Both the position numbers and the translations under genes were made by a program. DNA of 27,713 bases from positions 1 to 27,713 of the forward strand of contig CAYTSD010000015.1 in the NCBI GenBank assembly GCA_964440495.1. The letters are read 5' to 3'. Shown piece after piece: positions 22,233-27,713 of this stretch. Numbering within the stretch: the stretch's first letter is position 1; each line of letters opens with the position of its first letter. The notes under the pieces are model-generated. The model saw only the letters and a list, made by a program, of their open reading frames with translations, did not search any database and had not been told where the DNA came from. The stretch is from Benthortus sp964440495 (GTDB lineage: Archaea > Thermoproteota > Nitrososphaeria_A > Caldarchaeales > Wolframiiraptoraceae).

Positions 22233-23780
22233 ATGTCTGGGAAGGAGTTCCTCCTCGGCTTAGATATAGGAACCATGGGTTCCAAGGGTGTTATAATAAA
22301 CAGGGATGGAGAGGTAGTTTCAGACTTCTTCATGGAGCATGACATAAATATCCTGAGACCTGGATGGGTTGAGCAGGATCCGGAGAAATGTTATTGGGGG
22401 GACTTCAAGACGATTGTAGACGTATTACTTAAACGCTCTAGAATAGATCCTGGAAACATAGTTGCTGTAGGCATTAGCAGTCTCGCCCCTGACGCAGCTC
22501 CAATAGATAGTGATGGGAACCCGATTAGACCTTGTATAATCTATATGGATAGAAGGGCTCAGGCTGAGTGTCAGTGGGTTAAGGATGAGATTGGTGAGGA
22601 GAAGATTCATAGAATAACTGGAAACGCTGTGGATCCATACTTCGCCGGTTATAAGATTCTCTGGTATATGAGGAATGAGCCTGAAAACTATAAGAGAACG
22701 TGGAAGATACTGAACGCCGACAAATACGTGATATACAAGCTCACCGAGAATCCCATAATCGACTACACGAACGCCGTCATCTTCGCACCCTTCTTCGACT
22801 TTCTGAAGAAAAGTTGGTCAGATGAGGTGATAAATAAGCTTGGATTCGATAAAGATAAGCTTCCTGATGCGTATGAGCCTTCGGCGGTTGTTGGAGAGAT
22901 TACCTCGAAAGCTGCTAAGGAGACAGGTCTCGCAGAGGGCACCCCAGTTATAGCCGGCGCCCCAGACGCAATGCAGTCATTTCTAAGTGTTGGTGGAACG
23001 GAGCCAGGTGACTCTGTATTCATGTATGGTACCACGGGATGTTGGGGGCTGATAACAGATAAGCCTAACCTCGATCCAAGGCTTGTGAACAGTTACTACG
23101 CTGTACCTGGAACCTACATAAGTGTTGCTGGAATGATAGCTACTGGAGCGCTCGTTAGATGGTTTAGAGACCAGTTCGGCGCCTATGAGAAACAGGTTGA
23201 AAACATGACGGGAGTCAGCGCATATAAGCTTCTAGACCTCCAAGCTGAGAAAATTCCGCCAGGAAGCGACGGCCTCGTAGTCCTGCCCTACTTCATGGGT
23301 GAGAGAACACCTATCTGGGACCCAAAGGCTAGAGGGATAATCTTCGGCTTAACCCTCTTCCACACCAGGGCACATATCTACCGCGCCCTATTGGAGGCTG
23401 CAGGATACGGCTTAAAGCATCACATGGATATTGCTTTGTCGATGGGTCTGAAGTTTAAGAGGCTTGTAGCGGTTAATGGTGGAGCGAAGAGTAGGCTCTG
23501 GAGACAGATAGTCACAGACATAGTTAACTTCCCGCAAGAATATGTCTCAAAGGTTCTGGGCGCACCCTATGGAGACGCCTTCCTCGCAGGTGTAGGAGTC
23601 GGCCTATACAAGGACGTCAACGAGATAAGAAACATGGTGAAGATAGACGAGGTCACACACCCCGACCCCAAGGCAAGCGAGATCTACAGCAGACTCTACG
23701 AAGTTTACATGAAACTCTATGAAGATACTAAAGAGGAGGCATGGAAGGTTAGCGAGATCTCCATGGCCGAGGGATCCTAA
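22233..23780 (+). CDS. FGGY-family carbohydrate kinase, divergent substrate site
   Basis: The 515-residue protein has GLDIGT (9-14), the catalytic base Asp245 in AGAPDAMQSFLSVGG, and the C-terminal VNGGAKSRLWRQI nucleotide site, so it should transfer phosphate from ATP. Where xylulokinases have GQMHG it reads SSLAPDAAP (82-90), so the substrate differs from that of the kinase at 12977 although the lengths match. Relatives include erythritol, ribulose and LsrK-type kinases; I cannot choose among them. It follows alcohol dehydrogenase 2, and its stop codon interlocks with the stop of the convergent epimerase-like gene (4-base shared CTAA). Confidence 0.92.
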   Translation: MSGKEFLLGLDIGTMGSKGVIINRDGEVVSDFFMEHDINILRPGWVEQDPEKCYWGDFKTIVDVLLKRSRIDPGNIVAVGISSLAPDAAPIDSDGNPIRPCIIYMDRRAQAECQWVKDEIGEEKIHRITGNAVDPYFAGYKILWYMRNEPENYKRTWKILNADKYVIYKLTENPIIDYTNAVIFAPFFDFLKKSWSDEVINKLGFDKDKLPDAYEPSAVVGEITSKAAKETGLAEGTPVIAGAPDAMQSFLSVGGTEPGDSVFMYGTTGCWGLITDKPNLDPRLVNSYYAVPGTYISVAGMIATGALVRWFRDQFGAYEKQVENMTGVSAYKLLDLQAEKIPPGSDGLVVLPYFMGERTPIWDPKARGIIFGLTLFHTRAHIYRALLEAAGYGLKHHMDIALSMGLKFKRLVAVNGGAKSRLWRQIVTDIVNFPQEYVSKVLGAPYGDAFLAGVGVGLYKDVNEIRNMVKIDEVTHPDPKASEIYSRLYEVYMKLYEDTKEEAWKVSEISMAEGS

Positions 23781-24457
23781 ATATTCCTACAGGAATCCTT
23801 TAACTTCTTTACAGCCTCAGCATAGTCTCGGCTCTTAAAGACATAGCTTCCAGCCACCAGCGTTGTTGCTCCAGCTTCAACATACTTGGGCGCAGTCTCC
23901 GGATTCACTCCGCCGTCAACGGAGATATCAACATTCTCGCCAACAAATCCTCTCATCTCCCTAACTTTATCCAAAGCAATATTCATCCTTATTTTTCCAC
24001 CGAAATTCAGACTGGTGGTTACGATGAGTATCAGGTCTGCTTTGCTGGAAAGGCTCTTAACCTTGTTTAGCTCCGAATGAACGGTGGCAGCTAATCCAAG
24101 CTTAACCCCCCGCTCCTTGATATAGTCAGCTATCTCTTCAGGATCGACGGCGACGTCGGGATGAAATGTCAGGTAATCTGCTCCAAAGTCTATTAGTCTC
24201 CCAACAATCTCTTTAGTGGCCTCGATTGAGGCATGAACATCTAGTGGGAGGCTTGTTCTCCTCTTAAGAAAATCTATCAGAAGGGCTCCAATCGTTATCC
24301 TGCTTAGGGCACTGTAATCAAATGCGAATAAGAGGGCTGGATAAATGTCTACGTGTATCATGTCTGCTCCGCTTTTCTCGAGTCTCTCAACCTCCTTGTC
24401 CAGATTCAGCATATCTGCAGAGATTATTGAAGGAGAGACCTTAACCTCCACGCCCAA
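23777..24457 (-). CDS. Ribulose-phosphate 3-epimerase-like protein, divergent
   Basis: Rpe inverts C3 of ribulose 5-phosphate inside a TIM barrel with one metal ion. The 226-residue protein opens with VSPSIISAD and keeps the four metal or proton-transfer positions: His35 and Asp37 (HVD), His75 (LDVH), and Asp181 in SVDGGVNPETA. The surrounding segments are altered. The usual DVMDG loop is replaced by DIYPALLFAFDYS, and the phosphate-loop PGFGGQ is TSLNFGGK. These sites shape the sugar pocket, so it may act on another phosphosugar. It begins 8 nt after the SDR stop, in one operon with it. Spacing and function suit the neighbouring kinase. Confidence 0.85.
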   Translation of the reverse strand: MGVEVKVSPSIISADMLNLDKEVERLEKSGADMIHVDIYPALLFAFDYSALSRITIGALLIDFLKRRTSLPLDVHASIEATKEIVGRLIDFGADYLTFHPDVAVDPEEIADYIKERGVKLGLAATVHSELNKVKSLSSKADLILIVTTSLNFGGKIRMNIALDKVREMRGFVGENVDISVDGGVNPETAPKYVEAGATTLVAGSYVFKSRDYAEAVKKLKDSCRNI

Positions 24458-24465
24458 CCCCTCTC

Positions 24466-25212
24466 CTAATAATATCCTCCAATTACTACAACGTCTCCTA
24501 TAACATATGAGGCTTCATCGGATGCTAGGAAGAGGATTACGCTCGCAACCTCTTCAGGTCTTCCAAGTCTTCCGAGAGGTATCGTCTTTATTCTCTCTTT
24601 GATTCCCTCAGGGGTTCTATAAGCCCTATACATGGCCGTATCTATCGTTCTGGGAGCAACGGCATTTACCCTAATGTTATATGGCGCTAGGTCAAATGCA
24701 AGGGACTTAGTCAGCCCTATTACACCTGCCTTGGAGGCTGCGTATGCAACCATCCTCTTACCACCCATTAAACCATTTATTGACGACACATTGACTATGG
24801 CACCCTTACCCCTCTTAATCATATGAGGGACAGCATACTTACAGCATAGAAACATCGCTTTCAAGTTTACATTCATGACCTTGTCCCATGTCTCAACACT
24901 TGTCTCCTCGATTGTTCCAAGAGGCTGAATCCCAGCATTATTGACGAGTATGTCGATTCCTCCAAACTCTTCAACAGTCCTCTCAACCATTCTTCTAATA
25001 TCATCTTCTCTTGAAACGTCGGTCTTTACGAAGAGTGCTCTCACTCCCTCAAACCCTTTATTTATCTCATCCTCAGTCTCCTTCCCATCTTTCTCCAGAA
25101 CATCCGCTATAACGACGTTGCTGCCTTCCTTTGCAAACAATAATGCAGTAGCCTTCCCTATTCCACGTGCTGCGCCAGTTATTATGGAAACCTTTCCCTC
25201 AAGCCTCTTCAA
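24466..25212 (-). CDS. Short-chain dehydrogenase/reductase
   Basis: The classical SDR has 248 residues from TTG 25212, which lies 7 nt after a strong GGAGGTG (25220-25226). The frame runs on to 25230, but that would put the ribosome site inside the protein. Motifs are TGAARGIG (12-19), an Asp at 37 after the second strand (NAD preferred), NNAG (91-94), Ser144, Tyr157 and Lys161 (YAASK). The product of such enzymes ranges over sugar, polyol and acyl substrates. The tight linkage to the Rpe-like gene suggests oxidation or reduction of a sugar or polyol in the same pathway. Confidence 0.93.
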   Translation of the reverse strand: MKRLEGKVSIITGAARGIGKATALLFAKEGSNVVIADVLEKDGKETEDEINKGFEGVRALFVKTDVSREDDIRRMVERTVEEFGGIDILVNNAGIQPLGTIEETSVETWDKVMNVNLKAMFLCCKYAVPHMIKRGKGAIVNVSSINGLMGGKRMVAYAASKAGVIGLTKSLAFDLAPYNIRVNAVAPRTIDTAMYRAYRTPEGIKERIKTIPLGRLGRPEEVASVILFLASDEASYVIGDVVVIGGYY

Positions 25213-25219
25213 GAATACA

Positions 25220-25226
25220 CACCTCC
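25220..25226 (-). promoter_or_regulatory. Strong ribosome-binding site deciding the SDR start
   Basis: GGAGGTG on the minus strand lies 7 nt before TTG 25212. It is one of the best matches to the 16S tail in the window and argues against the longer frame starting at 25230. Confidence 0.7.
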
Positions 25227-25270
25227 GCAAAGACTACTGGAGCAACCATAGAACCTAATCCAATAACCTA

Positions 25271-25279
25271 ATAAATAAG
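25271..25279 (-). promoter_or_regulatory. Possible TATA box of the SDR/Rpe-like operon
   Basis: The minus strand reads CTTATTTAT, giving a leader of about 36 nt that includes the GGAGGTG site. The rest of the spacer 25231-25367 is A/T-rich without recognisable genes. Confidence 0.4.
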
Positions 25280-25367
25280 GTTTTCAGACACTAATCAGCG
25301 AACAAAGTTATGTTTTAATACAAGGCAATAGAATATGGTAGAGCTATGTTTAACACATAGTGGATAA

Positions 25368-26420
25368 TTACTGGGTATGTGGGTGGATAACTATCTTGAA
25401 TCCAAGCCATTTCTCAGCATACTCTATTGCCTTGTTCCATTCGTTGAGGCTGAATCTGTGAGATATTAGTGGGTCTAGGTTTAGCCTCTTATTCATTATC
25501 AGGTTATAAGCTTTTGTGAATGTGCTTAGAGAGTAGCTGGATGTTCCTGTGATGTGAAGCCACCTATAATGCACAAGGTTAGGGTCTAGTTCTATTATTG
25601 TTCCTGGAGCCGCTCCGCCGAAGATATGGATTACACCTTCTTTCGCCGCGCTCTTAACACCGTTCATTATTGCGTCGGGAACCGCGACTGTGGCGAAGAC
25701 TATGTCGAACCCTTTCCCCTTAGTGAGTTTCAAAGCCTTTTCAACTGGGTTGCCTTCCTTAACGTCTATTACCTCGTCTGCAACAAGTTCCTTAACTTTC
25801 CTAAGCCTATGCTCGGTCTTGCCCATCATCACAACCTTCATAGCGCCGTAAATCTTAGATAGCATAGCGAGAATTGTGGCGTTAGGGCCATCTCCAATAA
25901 TTAGAACATCTCTAGCGGTAAATCTCTTAACTTCATCAACGTAGTCGACTGCTTCCAAGCATGAGGCTACAGGCTCCGTTAATGCCGCGGAGTCAAAGCT
26001 TACATCCTCACCGAACCTATATACAAGTCTCCTCTCGATAAACTCTTTTGGGATAAGCATGTATTCCGCATAAGCTCCGTCAATGTTGTATCCTATTATG
26101 AGACTGTTTTCACACAGTGCATGTCTTCCCCTCTTACATACATCGCAGACCATGCATGGCGCATCCGGGCTTGCGACAACCCTATCACCTGGACTAAAGT
26201 CTCTAACGTTTCTTCCAACCTCTTTTACAACCCCGGAGAACTCGTGTCCCAAGACTCTGGGAGGAACAACGCCTTTCTTACTATACTTCATAATCCTAAT
26301 ATCGGTTGGACAGATTCCAGCACTCCTAACCTCAATCAATATATCATCTGGTCCTGGAGACGGGTCTTTAATGCTTTCTAAACGGGTCTCGCCAGGCTTA
26401 TAGAATACAACTGCCTTCAT
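25368..26420 (-). CDS. Zinc-dependent alcohol/polyol dehydrogenase (MDR), copy 3
   Basis: The 350-residue enzyme has catalytic zinc ligands Cys37 (GICPTD), His59-Glu60 and a Glu in LTEPVASC. The structural zinc uses Cys89, Cys92, Cys95 and Cys103. The nucleotide-binding segment reads GDGPNA instead of the usual GxGPxG with a final Gly. It is closer to copy 2 than to copy 1, sharing GICP and a D-P-N-x-x-H-Y stretch near residue 278. The substrate is probably a polyol or sugar alcohol by context. A TATA box 26 nt upstream predicts a leaderless mRNA. The 136-nt gap to the next gene suggests that it is a single-gene unit. Confidence 0.92.
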   Translation of the reverse strand: MKAVVFYKPGETRLESIKDPSPGPDDILIEVRSAGICPTDIRIMKYSKKGVVPPRVLGHEFSGVVKEVGRNVRDFSPGDRVVASPDAPCMVCDVCKRGRHALCENSLIIGYNIDGAYAEYMLIPKEFIERRLVYRFGEDVSFDSAALTEPVASCLEAVDYVDEVKRFTARDVLIIGDGPNATILAMLSKIYGAMKVVMMGKTEHRLRKVKELVADEVIDVKEGNPVEKALKLTKGKGFDIVFATVAVPDAIMNGVKSAAKEGVIHIFGGAAPGTIIELDPNLVHYRWLHITGTSSYSLSTFTKAYNLIMNKRLNLDPLISHRFSLNEWNKAIEYAEKWLGFKIVIHPHTQ

Positions 26421-26441
26421 CGTGGTTAGTTCAACAAATTT

Positions 26442-26450
26442 CTATTTAAG
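26442..26450 (-). promoter_or_regulatory. TATA box of alcohol dehydrogenase 3 (leaderless)
   Basis: The minus strand reads CTTAAATAG, centred 26 nt before the ATG at 26420, again the leaderless spacing. Confidence 0.6.
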
Positions 26451-26474
26451 TAATAGTGATAAAGAATGTTGAGG

Positions 26475-27254
26475 TTATTGGATTATCTTTGCAGCTTCTT
26501 CGACTGAAAGGTTTTCATGTATTATTTTCACTATTGCCTCCGTCATCTTTTCAGGGTTCTTATGCTGCCATATGTTTCTTCCAATTGTTCCACCTGCTGC
26601 GCCTGCTTTTACAGCCTCCCACACCATCTTTAACACGTCTAATGGGCTGTCCATCTTGGCGCCACCCATCACGACTATCGGGACAGGGCAGCTTCCAGTA
26701 ACCTCACGATACTTCTCCACGGGCCCTACATATTCTGTCTTCACTATGTCTCCTCCAAGCTCCGCTCCGACTCTAGCAGCCTTCACAGCCTGCTCCAAAT
26801 CATAGACAACCTTTCCCTTCTCGTCTGTTGGAACCACCTCAACCATGTAGGGTATCTGCCAGTCATCGGCTGCCTGAGCAATCTCGCTTATCTGCTTCAT
26901 CCTCTCTTCACTCAGCGGCACAGGGCCGAAGTAAGTTGTCTTCACGGCGTCAGCCCCTATCTTAACCGCGAGCTCAACATATTTCACATCAAAGGGTATT
27001 GAGAGAACTATCCCTATCCTGCCTGCCAGCCTGTCAGCAAGCTTCCTAGCGATCCCGAAATTTATCAAGACGCCGTCGGCTCCACCCTTAATCACCTTCT
27101 CAATCGTGTCCGCGATAACTTCTATCCCCTTGGTTATACCCATCATCCCATGGTCCATGGCCACTACCAGGGTTCTACCATCACCTCTGAAGAGATGAGA
27201 CGCGCGTATAATCTTTCCCGGAGTATTAAATGGCGGTGAGAAACCAGCGCTCAT
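26475..27254 (-). CDS. DhnA/LsrF-type class I aldolase family protein
   Basis: The family includes archaeal fructose-bisphosphate aldolase, ADTH synthase and LsrF, all using a Schiff-base Lys in a TIM barrel. From ATG 27254 the protein has 259 residues. Visible are the N-terminal Asp34 in VAMDHG, the Schiff-base Lys172 in DIVKTEYVG, CPVPIVVMGG and GTIGRNIWQ. Where archaeal FBP aldolases and ADTH synthases have a Y-P-R-G loop with a catalytic Tyr, it reads VVPTDEKG. This argues for another substrate. ATG 27263 is also possible, but the TATA box at 27274-27284 fits 27254 as a leaderless start. It may feed triose phosphates from the adjacent sugar genes. Confidence 0.9.
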   Translation of the reverse strand: MSAGFSPPFNTPGKIIRASHLFRGDGRTLVVAMDHGMMGITKGIEVIADTIEKVIKGGADGVLINFGIARKLADRLAGRIGIVLSIPFDVKYVELAVKIGADAVKTTYFGPVPLSEERMKQISEIAQAADDWQIPYMVEVVPTDEKGKVVYDLEQAVKAARVGAELGGDIVKTEYVGPVEKYREVTGSCPVPIVVMGGAKMDSPLDVLKMVWEAVKAGAAGGTIGRNIWQHKNPEKMTEAIVKIIHENLSVEEAAKIIQ

Positions 27255-27273
27255 GACAGCCATTCCTCACACT

Positions 27274-27284
27274 CAATATTTAAC
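27274..27284 (-). promoter_or_regulatory. TATA box of the DhnA-type aldolase gene
   Basis: The minus strand reads GTTAAATATTG, centred 25 nt from the second in-frame ATG (27254) and only 16 nt from the first. The spacing favours the second ATG. Confidence 0.5.
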
Positions 27285-27313
27285 TCTCTCTCCCAGAACT
27301 CGCTTGGAAAGGC

Positions 27314-27319
27314 TTAAAT
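27314..27319 (+). promoter_or_regulatory. Promoter of the 23S rRNA transcript
   Basis: GAAAGG followed by CTTAAATC resembles a purine-rich BRE and TATA box. Transcription would begin near 27342, giving a leader of about 115 nt before mature 23S rRNA. Confidence 0.5.
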
Positions 27320-27356
27320 CCACCCCAACCAACGATATAGCTGGCTGAGCTGTGAA

Positions 27357-27379
27357 GGCTTCCAGCGCTGCTGGAGGCT
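27357..27379 (+). other. Hairpin in the 23S rRNA leader
   Basis: A 10-bp stem (27357-27366 with 27370-27379, two or three G-U pairs) closes a GCT triloop. It lies in the transcribed leader, downstream of the proposed promoter, and could be a processing or antitermination element. The 3' half of any long processing stem around 23S rRNA is outside the window. Confidence 0.5.
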
Positions 27380-27457
27380 GGATGCGGGAGAAGCACACGC
27401 TTACAATGACCGCACGCATAGGTGCTTGAGGCGCCGCTAACTAGGTGGTGTAAAAAC

Positions 27458-27713
27458 CCCTAGGCCTGAGGACGCCGGCCGGTGGATGCCTCGGCTCGGG
27501 CGCCGAAGAAGGGCGCGGCAAGCTGCGAAAAGCCCCGGGTAGCCGCATGCAGGCGTTGATCCGGGGATCCCCGAATGGGATCTCCTGGGGGTTGGAGCTT
27601 CGGCTCCAGCCCTCGCTCCCGGGTTTAACCCTGGGAGCGGGAACCCCCCGAACGGAAGCATCCAAGTAGGGGGAGGAGAAGAAACCAATATGGGATTCCC
27701 TGAGTACCGGCGA
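27458..27713 (+). rRNA. 23S ribosomal RNA, 5' part
   Basis: The conserved 5' core GGTGGATGCC begins at 27481. It is followed by GCTGCGAAAAGCCCCGGGTAG, CCGAATGGGATCTCCTGGGG, GAACGGAAGCATCCAAGTAG, GAGGAGAAGAAACCAAT and the final GAGTACCGGCGA, all matching the start of large-subunit rRNA. A 10-bp stem with a TTCG loop lies at 27589-27612. The mature end is placed about 23 nt before the core by comparison with known 23S genes, so the start is approximate. The gene runs out of the window. High stem GC content fits a thermophile. No 16S gene is seen in front of it. Confidence 0.95.

Noticed and set aside
22233..27254. AI-2 (lsr) quorum-signal processing system
   Set aside because: LsrG, LsrR and the ABC transporter are absent, and the enzyme families involved are widespread in sugar metabolism; kept only as an analogy.
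27264..27457. tRNA in the 23S leader
   Set aside because: No T-loop GTTCRA motif or cloverleaf pairing could be found; the region shows only one strong hairpin.
27437..27688. Minus-strand frames of 83 and 74 codons
   Set aside because: They lie within the 23S rRNA on the opposite strand and reflect its high GC content.
1..27713. CRISPR arrays, insertion sequences, integrases, toxin-antitoxin pairs
   Set aside because: I saw no regularly spaced repeats, transposase motifs or attachment-site features on either strand.

Overview
The window looks like a piece of a thermophilic archaeon from the TACK group. The evidence is a CdvB/ESCRT-III family protein, a PdxA and sugar-dehydrogenase repertoire read from TATA-box promoters that often sit about 25-27 nt before the start codon (leaderless mRNAs), frequent GTG and TTG starts, and an archaeal-type 23S rRNA with long GC-rich stems. 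I cannot name the genus. Nearly all genes are on the minus strand, gene density is very high and no gene-free stretch exceeds 300 bases.

Region 1 (1-7254, minus strand, read right to left) is a housekeeping operon. It runs SppA membrane protease, a degenerate MobA-like nucleotidyltransferase, a HypE/PurM-like ATP-binding protein, guaB, purA, purB and a MthK-like potassium channel cut by the window edge. guaB, purA and purB take IMP down both branches, to XMP and to AMP. The genes overlap or lie within a few bases of one another.

Region 2 (7300-9853) holds a PdxA-family dehydrogenase, a stand-alone CdvB/ESCRT-III paralogue on the plus strand, and a class II (zinc) aldolase.

Region 3 (9931-18725) is a carbohydrate or polyol oxidation block: cupin, aldehyde dehydrogenase, 2-hydroxyacid dehydrogenase, a xylulokinase-like FGGY kinase, and a tight operon encoding E1-alpha, E1-beta and E2 of a 2-oxoacid (or acetoin) dehydrogenase complex plus a zinc alcohol dehydrogenase.

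Region 4 (18875-27263) carries an NAD(P) oxidoreductase with a C-terminal SAF domain (COG4091, the family of the DXR-like enzyme DRL), a GalE-type epimerase, a divergent alcohol dehydrogenase plus second FGGY kinase, a ribulose-phosphate-3-epimerase-like protein with an altered active-site loop, an SDR, a third alcohol dehydrogenase and a DhnA/LsrF-type class I aldolase.

Region 5 (about 27310-27713) has a promoter, a leader with a strong hairpin, and the 5' end of 23S rRNA. No 16S gene or spacer precedes it, so this 23S gene appears to be transcribed on its own.

My reading is that 9170-27263 is an unusual catabolic island. Its three alcohol dehydrogenases, two sugar kinases, phosphosugar epimerase, two aldolases, acid dehydrogenases and an acyl-CoA-forming complex could take one or more polyols or sugar acids to triose phosphates and acyl-CoA. 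No transporter, regulator, E3 or DUF1537 kinase is visible in the window, so the substrate is not determined.
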